Of a stretch of DNA of 64,000 bases, positions 8,498 through 16,962 are shown in pieces. Source of the DNA: Comamonas piscis (GTDB lineage Bacteria > Pseudomonadota > Gammaproteobacteria > Burkholderiales > Burkholderiaceae_C); NCBI RefSeq assembly GCF_014109725.1, contig NZ_CP058554.1:1736001-1800000 (forward strand), read 5' to 3'. The translations under genes and the position numbers were made by a program. Positions within the stretch are counted from its first letter, which is position 1. Every line of letters starts with the position of its first letter. The notes beneath the pieces are model-generated. The model had not been told where the DNA came from. It saw nothing but the letters and a program-made list of their open reading frames with translations, and did no database searches.

Positions 8498-9628
8498 TCA
8501 GGTGAACAGGTTTTTCAGGCGGTCGGTCCAGGACTGGTTATTGGGCGTGTGCTTGGCGCCGCCTTTTTTCAGCGAGTCATCGAGCTCCTTGAGCAGCTTG
8601 CGCTGGTGCTCGGTGAGCTTGACGGGGGTCTCGACGACGATGTGCACGTACAAATCGCCGGGATAGCTGGCGCGCACGCCCTTGATGCCCTTGCCGCGCA
8701 GGCGGAACTGCTTGCCGGTCTGGGTGCCTTCGGGGATGTCGATGGCGGCCTTGCCGCTCAGGGTGGGCACCTCGATCTCGCCGCCCAAGGCAGCGGTCAC
8801 CATGCTGACCGGCACTTCGCAGTGCAGGTCATCACCATCGCGCTCGAACACCTCGTGCTTGCGCACGCGGATTTCGATGTACAGATCGCCGGGCGGGCCT
8901 CCATTCTGGCCGGGCTCGCCATCGCCGGTGGAGCGGATGCGCATGCCGTCGTCGATACCGGCGGGTATGCTCACTTCCAAGGTCTTTTGCGACTTGGTGC
9001 GGCCCTGGCCATGGCAGGCGGTGCAGGGCTCGGGGATGATCTTGCCGGTGCCACGGCAGTGCGGGCAGGGCTGCTGCACGGCAAAAAAGCCTTGGCGCAT
9101 CTGCACCTGGCCGCTGCCATGGCAGGTGCTGCAGGTCTTGACCTGGGTGCCGGGCTTGGCGCCGTTGCCGTGGCAGGTGTCGCACTCGTCCCACGACGGG
9201 ATCTTGATCTGCGCGTTCTTGCCTGCGGCGGCCTCTTCAAGGCTGATGTCCATCGCATAGGACAGGTCACTGCCCCGGTAGACCTGGGGGCCACCGCCGC
9301 CACGGCGGGCACCGCCAAACATTTCGCCAAAGATATCGCCAAAGGATTCGGCAAAACCGCCAAAGCCTTCGCCGCCCATGCCCGAGCGCATATTGGGATC
9401 AACCCCGGCATGGCCGTACTGGTCGTAAGCGCCCCGCTTTTGGCTGTCGGAGAGCATTTCGTAGGCTTCTTTGCACTCCTTGAACTTCTCTTCCGCTTCC
9501 TTGGCGGTATCGCCCTGGTTACGGTCGGGGTGGTACTTCATGGCCATCTTGCGGTAGGCCGTCTTGATTTCGACCTCCGTGGCTGATTTGCTCAGGCCGA
9601 GGACTTCGTAGTAATCGCGTTTGGACAT
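8498..9628 (-). CDS. dnaJ: Chaperone protein DnaJ
   Basis: The 376-aa Hsp40 co-chaperone delivers unfolded clients to DnaK and stimulates its ATPase. It has an N-terminal J domain with the HPD triad (KYHPDRNQGD) and a Gly/Phe-rich linker (about residues 75-120). Four CxxCxGxG zinc motifs follow (CDTCHGNG, CSTCHGSG, CPHCRGTG, CTACHGQG), then the C-terminal substrate-binding domains. It is the last gene of the grpE-dnaK-dnaJ group; unusually a 113-codon unknown gene lies between dnaK and dnaJ, 24 nt upstream. Confidence 0.98.
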   Translation of the reverse strand: MSKRDYYEVLGLSKSATEVEIKTAYRKMAMKYHPDRNQGDTAKEAEEKFKECKEAYEMLSDSQKRGAYDQYGHAGVDPNMRSGMGGEGFGGFAESFGDIFGEMFGGARRGGGGPQVYRGSDLSYAMDISLEEAAAGKNAQIKIPSWDECDTCHGNGAKPGTQVKTCSTCHGSGQVQMRQGFFAVQQPCPHCRGTGKIIPEPCTACHGQGRTKSQKTLEVSIPAGIDDGMRIRSTGDGEPGQNGGPPGDLYIEIRVRKHEVFERDGDDLHCEVPVSMVTAALGGEIEVPTLSGKAAIDIPEGTQTGKQFRLRGKGIKGVRASYPGDLYVHIVVETPVKLTEHQRKLLKELDDSLKKGGAKHTPNNQSWTDRLKNLFT

Positions 9629-9652
9629 GGTGTTCTTGAATTCTGTGGGTGG

Positions 9653-9994
9653 TTAACCAGCGCGGTGCAGGTACGCACGGGCATGGATGCCCACAAAGCT
9701 GCGGCCGGGATTGTCGCCGTCAATCCATTGCTGCGGCGGAAAGAGCTCAAACAGGCCCACCTTGAACAAGGTGGGAATCGCCATCTTCAGCTCTTCTTCA
9801 ACGGCGCCGCGCTCGCCGGCATTGTAGAGCGCGATGTTGAAGAGCATGGTGGCGACGGTGCCGGTCTGCACCCGGCTGCCATCTTTGAGCGTGACGGCGG
9901 GCAAGTCTGCCGCGCCGTCCGTGATCTTCTGGTTGACACGGCTGAGCTCTGCAACATGCAGTGCGTCGGTCGCAGGTGCTGTGGTGGAGGTCAT
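9653..9994 (-). CDS. Conserved-looking hypothetical protein between dnaK and dnaJ
   Basis: The 113-aa soluble protein has no signal peptide, membrane helix or motif I can name. It begins MTSTTAPATDALHVAELSRV and ends SFVGIHARAYLHRAG. Its core LPAVTLKDGSRVQTGTVATM looks like a compact folded domain. The ATG at 9994 has AAGGGA 7 nt upstream. It lies 24 nt before dnaJ and 164 nt after dnaK on the same strand, so it is probably transcribed at least partly with the heat-shock genes. Whether it is heat-inducible or chaperone-related is unknown. Base composition resembles its neighbours. Confidence 0.75.
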   Translation of the reverse strand: MTSTTAPATDALHVAELSRVNQKITDGAADLPAVTLKDGSRVQTGTVATMLFNIALYNAGERGAVEEELKMAIPTLFKVGLFELFPPQQWIDGDNPGRSFVGIHARAYLHRAG

Positions 9995-10081
9995 CGTGTC
10001 CCTTTGGATGTTTGTGTGAGGAGGGCCTGCTGTCTGTGCCTGGCCCGAGGCCGCAACTACAGAAAAATAACGATTCTGTAG

Positions 10082-10121
10082 AAAAGCCATGCCGGAGTGC
10101 GGCGATGCGGACTCCGGCATG
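10082..10121 (-). terminator. Probable terminator after dnaK
   Basis: CATGCCGGAGT (10088-10098) pairs perfectly with 10111-10121 over a 12-nt loop. On the minus strand it is followed by GCTTTTC. It lies just after the dnaK stop and before the small gene upstream of dnaJ, so it may reduce read-through from dnaK rather than end the operon. Confidence 0.65.
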
Positions 10122-10158
10122 GGGTGTGACAGTCGGCTACAGGCCTGTCAGGAAGGGC

Positions 10159-12087
10159 TTAGTCCTTCTTGACTTCCTTGACTTCGGCATCGACGACATT
10201 GTCATCGGCTGCCGCAGCGCTGCCTGCGCCAGCTGCTGCACCGGCAGAGCCTGCCTGTGCGGCTTGGGCGTCGGCATACACCTTCTCGCCCAGCTTCTGG
10301 CTGGCGGTCATCAGGGCCGTGGTCTTGGCTTCGATGGCGTCCTTGTCTTCGGTCTTCAGCGCTTCTTCCAGCTCCTGGACGGCGGTGTCGATGGCCGTCT
10401 TTTCAGCGGCATCGAGCTTGTCGCCATGCTCGCCCAGGCTCTTCTTGACGCTGTGTACAGCGGCTTCGCCTTGGTTGCGGGCCTGCACCAGCTCCAGCTT
10501 CTTCTTGTCGTCAGCGGCGTTCAGCTCAGCATCCTTGACCATCTTCTGGATCTCGTCTTCCGACAGACCCGAGCTGGCCTTGATGGTGATCTTGTTTTCC
10601 TTGCCGGTGCCCTTGTCCTTGGCAGAGACGTTCAAGATACCGTTGGCATCGATGTCGAAGGCCACCTCGATCTGGGGCGTGCCACGGGGAGCGGCTGGAA
10701 TGCCTTCCAGGTTGAACTCGCCCAGCAGCTTGTTGGCGCTGGCGATTTCACGCTCGCCCTGGAACACCTTGATGGTCACAGCAGGCTGGTTGTCCTCGGC
10801 GGTCGAGTAGGTCTGCGCGAACTTGGTCGGGATCGTGGTGTTCTTCGTGATCATCTTGGTCATCACGCCGCCCAGGGTTTCGATACCCAGGGACAGAGGC
10901 GTCACGTCCAGCAGCAGCACGTCAGAGCGGTCACCGCCCAGCACCTGGCCTTGGATGGCAGCGCCCACGGCCACGGCTTCGTCGGGGTTCACGTCCTTGC
11001 GTGGCTCCTTGCCGAAGAATTCCTTGACCTTCTCTTGCACCTTGGGCATACGGCTCATGCCGCCGACCAGGATCACGTCGTCAATGTCAGCCACTGCGAT
11101 GCCTGCATCCTTGATGGCGGTGCGGCAAGGGGCAATGGTGCGCTCGATCAGCTCATCCACCAGGCTTTCGAGCTTGGCGCGGGTGAGGCGGATGTTCAGG
11201 TGCTTGGGACCCGATGCGTCTGCGGTGATGTAGGGCAGGTTGATATCGGTGGCGGCCGAGCTGGACAGCTCGATCTTGGCCTTTTCAGCGGCTTCCTTCA
11301 GGCGCTGCAGTGCCAGCACGTCCTTGGACAGGTCAACGCCCTGGTCCTTCTTGAACTCGGTGATGATGTACTCGATCACGCGCTGGTCAAAGTCTTCGCC
11401 GCCCAGAAAGGTGTCGCCATTGGTCGACAGCACTTCGAACTGCTTTTCGCCGTCCACATCGGCGATTTCGATGATGGACACGTCAAAGGTACCGCCGCCC
11501 AGGTCGTACACAGCGATCTTGCGGTCACCCTTGCCACCCTTGTCCAGGCCAAAGGCCAGGGCTGCAGCAGTGGGTTCATTGATGATGCGCTTGACTTCCA
11601 GGCCAGCGATACGGCCGGCGTCCTTGGTGGCCTGGCGCTGTGCGTCATTGAAGTACGCAGGCACGGTGATCACGGCCTCGGTCACCGGCTCGCCCAGGAA
11701 GTCCTCGGCGGTCTTCTTCATCTTGCGCAGCACTTCTGCGGAGATCTGTGGCGCAGCCAGCTTCTGGTCACGCACTTGCACCCAGGCGTCGCCGTTATCG
11801 GCCTTGACGATCTGGAAAGGCATCAGATCGATGTCTTTTTGCACTTCCTTCTCATCGAACTTGCGGCCGATCAGACGCTTGGCAGCGTAGATCGTGTTGC
11901 GGGGGTTGGTCACCGCCTGGCGCTTGGCAGAAGCACCGACCAGGATCTCACCGTCTTCCTGGTAGGCGACGATCGATGGCGTGGTGCGCGCACCTTCGCT
12001 GTTCTCGATCACGCGGGTGGTGTTACCTTCCATCACGGCCACGCAGCTGTTGGTGGTGCCCAAATCAATACCAATAATCTTTCCCAT
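10159..12087 (-). CDS. dnaK: Chaperone protein DnaK (Hsp70)
   Basis: The 642-aa protein has the full Hsp70 layout. The N-terminal ATPase domain begins IIGIDLGTTNSCVAVMEG and carries the IAVYDLGGGTFDVSIIEI phosphate-binding segment; a substrate-binding domain with DVTPLSLGIETLGGVMT and a helical lid follow. The Ala/Gly-rich tail ends in acidic VVDAEVKEVKKD. It folds and protects proteins in the cytoplasm with GrpE and DnaJ. AGGAG sits 7 nt before the start. It follows grpE by 108 nt. Expression is expected from the sigma-32 promoter upstream of grpE. Confidence 0.99.
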   Translation of the reverse strand: MGKIIGIDLGTTNSCVAVMEGNTTRVIENSEGARTTPSIVAYQEDGEILVGASAKRQAVTNPRNTIYAAKRLIGRKFDEKEVQKDIDLMPFQIVKADNGDAWVQVRDQKLAAPQISAEVLRKMKKTAEDFLGEPVTEAVITVPAYFNDAQRQATKDAGRIAGLEVKRIINEPTAAALAFGLDKGGKGDRKIAVYDLGGGTFDVSIIEIADVDGEKQFEVLSTNGDTFLGGEDFDQRVIEYIITEFKKDQGVDLSKDVLALQRLKEAAEKAKIELSSSAATDINLPYITADASGPKHLNIRLTRAKLESLVDELIERTIAPCRTAIKDAGIAVADIDDVILVGGMSRMPKVQEKVKEFFGKEPRKDVNPDEAVAVGAAIQGQVLGGDRSDVLLLDVTPLSLGIETLGGVMTKMITKNTTIPTKFAQTYSTAEDNQPAVTIKVFQGEREIASANKLLGEFNLEGIPAAPRGTPQIEVAFDIDANGILNVSAKDKGTGKENKITIKASSGLSEDEIQKMVKDAELNAADDKKKLELVQARNQGEAAVHSVKKSLGEHGDKLDAAEKTAIDTAVQELEEALKTEDKDAIEAKTTALMTASQKLGEKVYADAQAAQAGSAGAAAGAGSAAAADDNVVDAEVKEVKKD

Positions 12088-12195
12088 TTCTCTACTCCTG
12101 TATTTGTTGGGGCGGCTCAGCGCCCTGATTGACTGTTATCTATGGCATTTTTGGCGTTGTTCAAGTGCGCAACGCAAAAAAGCCGGGAGCTGTGT

Positions 12196-12732
12196 TTATT
12201 GCGCTGCGGCCACGGTCACCAAGGCCGGGCGCAGTACGCGGTCGGCAATGGCATAACCCTTTTGCAGCACCGCAACCACCGTGTTGGGGTCTTGCGCTGC
12301 GGGCACCGCAGAGATGGCCTGGTGGTGGTGAGGATCGAACTTATCGCCGGCGGCCGGGTTGATGGCCAGCACCTTGTTGCGCTCCAGTGCCGAGACGAGC
12401 TGGCGCAGGGTGGCATCGGAGCCTTCGCGCAGTTGCTCGGGGCTGGCGTTCTGGATGGACAAGGCGGCGTCCAGGCTGTCGATCACCGGCAGCAGGCTTT
12501 CAGCAAAGCTCTCGACGCCGAACTTGCGGGCCTTGGCAACTTCATCATCGGCGCGGCGGCGGGCGTTTTCGGCTTCGGCCTTGGCGCGCAGGTACTGGTC
12601 GGCCAGGTCGGCGTTCTTGGCCTTCAACTCCGCCAGCTCTGCTTCCAGTTGCGACTGGTTGGCAGCGGCAGCGGCTTCCAGCTCTTCGGCGGACATGGGG
12701 TTTTGGCCTTGGGGGTGGAGGTTGTCTGACAT
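12196..12732 (-). CDS. grpE: Nucleotide exchange factor GrpE
   Basis: The 178-aa protein releases ADP from DnaK. The N-terminal half is a long Ala/Glu-rich coiled coil (AEELEAAAAANQSQLEAELA ...). The C-terminal beta domain contains VLAINPAAGDKFDPHHHQAI and VAVLQKGYAIADRVLRPALV, the GrpE signature. No good Shine-Dalgarno precedes the ATG. It is the first gene of the chaperone cluster, with a near-consensus heat-shock promoter about 50-70 nt upstream. Confidence 0.98.
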   Translation of the reverse strand: MSDNLHPQGQNPMSAEELEAAAAANQSQLEAELAELKAKNADLADQYLRAKAEAENARRRADDEVAKARKFGVESFAESLLPVIDSLDAALSIQNASPEQLREGSDATLRQLVSALERNKVLAINPAAGDKFDPHHHQAISAVPAAQDPNTVVAVLQKGYAIADRVLRPALVTVAAAQ

Positions 12733-12778
12733 TGTGCTGTTCGTAGTTCGTTAACAAAAATGGCTCTTGAGGCCGCAC

Positions 12779-12804
12779 ATGGGGGCAAGTCCTTGCATTT
12801 CAAG
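12779..12804 (-). promoter_or_regulatory. Sigma-32 heat-shock promoter of grpE-dnaK-dnaJ
   Basis: On the minus strand CTTGAA (12804-12799, followed by a further A) is separated by 14 nt from CCCCAT (12784-12779), followed by GT. This fits the RpoH consensus CTTGAA-N(13-15)-CCCCATNT at every key base. It lies 47 nt upstream of the grpE start and points into the chaperone genes. Confidence 0.9.
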
Positions 12805-12871
12805 GGGCTTATGGGTGGCGTGGTTTTTGCAGCCAAAACGGCATGCAAACGGGCTGGCCCAGCAACGCCAT

Positions 12872-12900
12872 TTGACGGTTTTCACATTCGTTTGTATAAT
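12872..12900 (+). promoter_or_regulatory. Sigma-70 promoter of the rpsF-priB-rpsR-rplI operon
   Basis: TTGACG (12872-12877) and TATAAT (12895-12900) are separated by exactly 17 nt, nearly perfect consensus. Transcription should start near 12907, giving a leader of about 70 nt before rpsF. It is divergent from, and about 70 nt away from, the grpE heat-shock promoter. Confidence 0.92.
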
Positions 12901-12979
12901 CTCGGGTTTCCCTTGCCACACCGTACCTGTCTTTTTATTGAAGGGCATCAGCGGGTGGCGAAATCCACAAGGAGTTTGC

Positions 12980-13354
12980 ATGCGTCATTACGAGATCGTG
13001 CTGCTGATCCACCCCGATCAGAGCGAACAAGTTCCAGCTATGCTGGAGCGTTACAAGGGCATGATTACCGCCGGCGGCGGTAAGATCCACCGCGTTGAAG
13101 ACTGGGGCCGCCGTCAACTGGCCTACATGATCAACAAGCTGGCCAAGGCCCACTATCTGTGCCTGAATATCGAAGCCGACCAAGCTGTGATGGCTGAACT
13201 GGAACACGCATTCAAGTTCAACGACGCTGTGCTGCGCCAACTGACTGTGCAGAAGAAGAAGGCTGACACCGCTCCTTCCGCCATGATGAAGACCGTGGAA
13301 CGCGAAGAAGCGCGCAAGGCCAACCAGGCTGAGCACGCCGCTGCAGAGCGTTAA
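12980..13354 (+). CDS. rpsF: 30S ribosomal protein S6
   Basis: The 124-aa protein starts MRHYEIVLLIHPDQSEQV, the S6 start, and contains GKIHRVEDWGRRQLAY. It ends in a charged tail EEARKANQAEHAAAER. S6 binds 16S rRNA with S18, whose gene rpsR lies two genes downstream. AAGGAG lies 6 nt before the ATG. First gene of the operon. Confidence 0.98.
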   Translation: MRHYEIVLLIHPDQSEQVPAMLERYKGMITAGGGKIHRVEDWGRRQLAYMINKLAKAHYLCLNIEADQAVMAELEHAFKFNDAVLRQLTVQKKKADTAPSAMMKTVEREEARKANQAEHAAAER

Positions 13355-13365
13355 TCACACAGGAG

Positions 13366-13662
13366 GTGGAGAACCGCGTACTTGTCACTGCCGTCATCGC
13401 TGAAATCAAGATTTTGCGATACACGCCGGCTGGGCTACCTGCTGTAGATGTTGTGCTGGAGCACCGCTCCACCCAAACGGAAGCAGACCAAGCCCGACAA
13501 GTGAATGCCGTGCTCAAGGCGATTGCCTTTGGTGCACTGGCAGAGCGAATCGCTCGGCAGGCTGTAGGAAGCACCTGGACATTTCAGGGCTTTTTGGCCA
13601 CACCGCGCAACAGCAAATCGCTGGTTCTGCACATCCAGGATATTCAACAAGATACTTATTGA
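13366..13662 (+). CDS. priB: Primosomal replication protein N (PriB)
   Basis: The 98-aa single OB-fold protein binds single-stranded DNA and helps reload DnaB at stalled forks. The segment LRYTPAGLPAVDVVLEHRST is typical of betaproteobacterial PriB, and the place between rpsF and rpsR is conserved. The only sensible start is GTG at 13366 (MENRVLVTAV). The ribosome site AGGAGG overlaps that codon instead of lying upstream, so initiation probably depends on coupling to rpsF 11 nt upstream. dnaB itself follows the operon. Confidence 0.92.
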   Translation: MENRVLVTAVIAEIKILRYTPAGLPAVDVVLEHRSTQTEADQARQVNAVLKAIAFGALAERIARQAVGSTWTFQGFLATPRNSKSLVLHIQDIQQDTY

Positions 13663-13673
13663 GAGGTCCGAAA

Positions 13674-13955
13674 ATGGCCACGTTCAAGAAATTCAACAAA
13701 GACAAGCGCCCTAAGCGCAACACCCAGTCGCTGCTGTTCAAGCGCAAGCGCTTCTGCCGCTTCACCGTGGCTGGCGTCGAAGAAATCGACTACAAAGACG
13801 TCGACACCCTGCGTGACTTCGTTGCTGAAAACGGCAAGATCATCCCCGCACGCCTGACCGGCACGCGCGCCATTTACCAGCGTCAGCTGAACACTGCCAT
13901 CAAGCGCGCTCGCTTCCTGGCCATGGTTCCGTACTCTGACCAGCACAAGATCTAA
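13674..13955 (+). CDS. rpsR: 30S ribosomal protein S18
   Basis: The 93-aa basic protein starts MATFKKFNKDKRPKRNTQ. It contains FCRFTVAGVEEIDYKDVDTL and the conserved IIPARLTGTRAIYQRQLNTA region that binds 16S rRNA with S6. The ATG at 13674 matches the family; GAGAGG lies upstream. Third gene of the operon. Confidence 0.98.
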   Translation: MATFKKFNKDKRPKRNTQSLLFKRKRFCRFTVAGVEEIDYKDVDTLRDFVAENGKIIPARLTGTRAIYQRQLNTAIKRARFLAMVPYSDQHKI

Positions 13956-13966
13956 GGAGCACGAAC

Positions 13967-14419
13967 ATGCAAATTATTCTGCTCGACAAGGTCGTTAACC
14001 TGGGTAACCTGGGCGAAATCGTGAAGGTCAAGGACGGTTACGCACGTAACTTCCTGATCCCTTCGGGCCGTGCACGCCGCGCTACCGAAGCAGCCAAGGC
14101 TGAATTCGAAGCCAAGCGCGCTGAGCTGGAAAAGGCTGCTGCTGAAAAGCTGGCTGCTTCCCAAGCCCAAGGCGAGAAGCTGGCCGGCCAGACCGTGAAG
14201 CTGACCCAAAAGGCTGGCGTTGATGGCCGTCTGTTCGGTTCCGTCACCAACCAGGACATCGCTGATGAACTGGGCAAGATGGGCTTCCAAGTGGCCAAGT
14301 CGCAAGTGCGTCTGCCTAACGGTCCTATCAAGACCGTGAGCGAGACCGCTGTGGGCGTGGCGCTGCACACCGACGTGGTGGTGGAAGTGAATGTGTCCGT
14401 CTACGGCGAACACGTTTAA
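13967..14419 (+). CDS. rplI: 50S ribosomal protein L9
   Basis: The 150-aa protein has the N-terminal L9 domain MQIILLDKVVNLGNLGEIVK with VKDGYARNFLIPSGRA. A long charged connecting helix (about residues 42-75) and a C-terminal domain follow. It binds 23S rRNA at the base of the L1 stalk. AAGGAG lies upstream. Last gene of the operon, followed 22 nt later by a terminator. Confidence 0.98.
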   Translation: MQIILLDKVVNLGNLGEIVKVKDGYARNFLIPSGRARRATEAAKAEFEAKRAELEKAAAEKLAASQAQGEKLAGQTVKLTQKAGVDGRLFGSVTNQDIADELGKMGFQVAKSQVRLPNGPIKTVSETAVGVALHTDVVVEVNVSVYGEHV

Positions 14420-14440
14420 GTCTTACGCTTTGCGTTGACA

Positions 14441-14462
14441 AGCCGCCTTCGGGCGGCTTTTT
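14441..14462 (+). terminator. Intrinsic terminator of the rpsF-rplI operon
   Basis: AGCCGCC and GGCGGCT pair over a UUCG tetraloop and run into five T residues. This separates the ribosomal operon from dnaB. Confidence 0.93.
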
Positions 14463-14583
14463 CGTTGCTGGCCGCCAAAGGCCGGGTGCGGGCTTTGTAC
14501 CCCCTCACCGGCAGGGTGCAGCAACTACGCTATTCTTGCGGATTGCTGCCAGCCAGGCCAGCGTTTGCCCATTTGGATTCCCC

Positions 14584-15996
14584 ATGTCAGAGACCTTCCC
14601 CCCCTTGGATGACACCGCTTTCATCACGCCGGACAAGCAGGTGGCGCAGCTGCGCATACCGCCGCATTCGATTGAGTCGGAATCCAGCGTTTTGGGTGGT
14701 TTGCTGCTGGACAACAATGCCTGGGACCGGGTGGGCGATGTGCTGGCCGAGGACAACTTCTACCGCCATGAACACAAGCTGATCTTTGCCGCGATGGCGA
14801 GCATGATCAATGCCGGCAAACCGGCCGATGTGATCACCGTCTACGAGCACCTGCAAAGCATCGGCAAGGCCGAAGAGGTGGGCGGGCTGACCTACCTGAA
14901 CCAGCTGGCCCAGTATGTGCCCAGCGCCACCAATATCCGCCGCTATGGCGAGATCGTGCGCGAGCGTTCGATCTTGCGCAAGCTGGTCACCGCCAGCGAC
15001 GAGATCGCCACCAATGCCTTCAACCAACAGGGCAAGACGGTAGACCGCATCCTGGATGAGGCCGAGCAAAAGATCTTCGCGATTGGCGAAGAGGGCTCGC
15101 GCATGAAGCAGGGTTTCCAGTCGCTGGACAAGCTGGTGGTGGACCTGCTGGACCGCGTGCAGGAGATGGCAGACAACCCGGTCGATGTGACCGGTGTGCC
15201 CACCGGCTTTGCCGACCTGGACCGCATGACCAGCGGATTGCAAGCAGGTGACCTGGTGGTGCTCGCTGCCCGTCCCTCGATGGGCAAGACCTCGTTTGCG
15301 GTGAATATCGCCGAGCATGTGGCCCTCAACGAAGGCCTGCCGGTCGCCATCTTCTCGATGGAAATGGGTGCCGCCCAATTGGCGGTGCGTATCGTGGGCT
15401 CGATTGGCCGGGTGAACCAGGGCAATCTGCGTACCGGCAAGCTGACCGATGAGGAATGGCCGCGCCTGTCCGAAGCGATTGAACGGCTGCGCACGGTATC
15501 GCTGCACATCGATGAGAGCCCGGGCCTGACGCCGTCGGAGCTGCGCGCCAACTCGCGCCGCCTGGCCCGACAGTGCGGCAAGCTCGGCCTGATCGTGGTC
15601 GATTACCTGCAGCTGATGAGCGGTTCGGGCTCGGCCGCCAGCTCGGACAACCGGGCAACGGAACTGGGCGAAATCTCGCGGGGTTTGAAGATGCTGGCCA
15701 AGGAGCTGCAGTGCCCCGTGATTGCGCTGTCGCAGCTCAACCGCTCGGTCGAGCAGCGCACCGACAAGCGCCCGATGATGTCTGACTTGCGCGAATCCGG
15801 CGCCATTGAGCAGGATGCGGACATCATCATGTTCATCTACCGCGACGACTACTACAACAAAGAGAGCAGCGAGCCCAATGTGGCCGAGGTCATCATCGGC
15901 AAGCAGCGTAATGGCCCGACGGGTACCGTCAAGCTGTTCTTCCAGAAGAACCAGACCCGGTTTGAGAACCTCTCTATGGGTGCCGACGACTACTGA
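14584..15996 (+). CDS. dnaB: Replicative DNA helicase DnaB
   Basis: The 470-aa hexameric helicase unwinds DNA at the fork. It has the N-terminal primase-binding domain (IPPHSIESESSVLGGLLLDN) and a linker. The RecA-like core has Walker A ARPSMGKTSFAVN at about residue 225, Walker B VVDYLQLMSG, and an arginine-finger region near ALSQLNRSVEQR. The ATG at 14584 (MSETFPPLDD) gives the usual length; the frame stays open 16 codons upstream only through non-ATG codons. Its place after rpsF-priB-rpsR-rplI is conserved. Confidence 0.97.
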   Translation: MSETFPPLDDTAFITPDKQVAQLRIPPHSIESESSVLGGLLLDNNAWDRVGDVLAEDNFYRHEHKLIFAAMASMINAGKPADVITVYEHLQSIGKAEEVGGLTYLNQLAQYVPSATNIRRYGEIVRERSILRKLVTASDEIATNAFNQQGKTVDRILDEAEQKIFAIGEEGSRMKQGFQSLDKLVVDLLDRVQEMADNPVDVTGVPTGFADLDRMTSGLQAGDLVVLAARPSMGKTSFAVNIAEHVALNEGLPVAIFSMEMGAAQLAVRIVGSIGRVNQGNLRTGKLTDEEWPRLSEAIERLRTVSLHIDESPGLTPSELRANSRRLARQCGKLGLIVVDYLQLMSGSGSAASSDNRATELGEISRGLKMLAKELQCPVIALSQLNRSVEQRTDKRPMMSDLRESGAIEQDADIIMFIYRDDYYNKESSEPNVAEVIIGKQRNGPTGTVKLFFQKNQTRFENLSMGADDY

Positions 15997-16017
15997 TGCC
16001 GGGCCGAGCGCAGGGCC

Positions 16018-16962
16018 TCAGTCCTGCTGCTCCTGGCTTTGCTGGATGACCCACTGCTCAAAAGCCTGCAGCGCCGCGGAGGGCTCACGGTAGGTGGGAT
16101 AGCTGAACCAGTAGCTCTGTGTGCCGGGCAGGGTCTGGCTGTGGGCGGGTACCACCTGGCCCGCATCCAGCGCGGGCTTTACCAGTACCTCAGGCACCAG
16201 GCCCACCCCCAGGCCTACCGCTGCTGCTGTGATGACCATCGAGAACAGTTCATAGCGCGGCCCACGCGAGGCCTGTACCGAGTAGTCCCAGCCCAGGCCG
16301 TTGTACCAGTCGCGCCAGGCGGCGGGCCGGCTTTCCAGGCCGATGTGGACCAGCTGCTGCCAGTCCTCTTGCGTGGCCAATGCATGCTGGGCGGCAAAGG
16401 CGGGGCTGCAGATGGGGATGCAGGCGCCATCGCGGGCAATGCGCTGGCCCTGGGTCTTGGTCCAGAGGCCGTCGCCGGAGTAGATGGCGCCGTCAAAACC
16501 GCTCTCTTCAAACGCAAAAGGCTCGGAGCGCACCGACAGGTGGACATGGATGTCCGGGTGCTGCTGGGCAAAGGCCGGCAGACGGGGCAGCAGCCACTGC
16601 GTGGCAAAACTGGAGACGACGGCCAGATGGATAGCATAGCCCTGGGCGCGGCTGTTGGCGATCTCTTGGGTATCGCGCTCCAGCCCATTGAGGTGAACAC
16701 GCACCCGCTGCGCATATCGTTTACCCGCATCGGTCAGCATCACCCGGCGTTTGTGGCGTACGAAGAGGGGTACGCCGAGCCGGTCCTCCAGCGCCGCCAC
16801 ATGGCGGCTGACAGCGCTGGCCGTCAGCGCTAACTCATTGGCAGCGCGGGAGAAATTGCCATGTCTGGCCGAGGCTTCAAAAGCCATTAGCAGGCCGATA
16901 TTGGGGATCGCGTTGCGCATGGGGTGGGGACTTTGTTCAAAAAACGCACTATGTCTCACCAT
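16018..16962 (-). CDS. GcvA-type LysR-family regulator
   Basis: The protein of about 314 aa has the GcvA-like helix-turn-helix NIGLLMAFEASARHGNFSRA ... TASAVSRHVAALEDRLGV. A substrate-binding domain with ATQWLLPRLPAFAQQHPDI follows. The start is uncertain: ATG 16962 (weak GAG just upstream) or ATG 16920 (MRNAIPNIGLL, closest to family length); a GTG at 16992 is also in frame. It is divergent from the ALDH7-type gene at 17181 and is the obvious candidate regulator. A GTACA-N6-TGTAC inverted repeat at 17048-17063 between them could be an operator (inference). Confidence 0.9.
   Translation of the reverse strand: MVRHSAFFEQSPHPMRNAIPNIGLLMAFEASARHGNFSRAANELALTASAVSRHVAALEDRLGVPLFVRHKRRVMLTDAGKRYAQRVRVHLNGLERDTQEIANSRAQGYAIHLAVVSSFATQWLLPRLPAFAQQHPDIHVHLSVRSEPFAFEESGFDGAIYSGDGLWTKTQGQRIARDGACIPICSPAFAAQHALATQEDWQQLVHIGLESRPAAWRDWYNGLGWDYSVQASRGPRYELFSMVITAAAVGLGVGLVPEVLVKPALDAGQVVPAHSQTLPGTQSYWFSYPTYREPSAALQAFEQWVIQQSQEQQD

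Noticed and set aside
10159..12132. Long plus-strand open frames opposite dnaK, and similar long antisense frames opposite leuB, clpB, thrC and pilY1
   Set aside because: They are mirror frames caused by high GC and biased codon use; their translations are His/Gln/Gly/Ala-rich with no domain, while the opposite strand encodes clear families.
12142..12165. CTTGAA with a downstream CCAT before dnaK, a possible second sigma-32 promoter
   Set aside because: Spacing is 12 nt to a -10 with only four of six matching bases; the promoter ahead of grpE is far better and explains the cluster.
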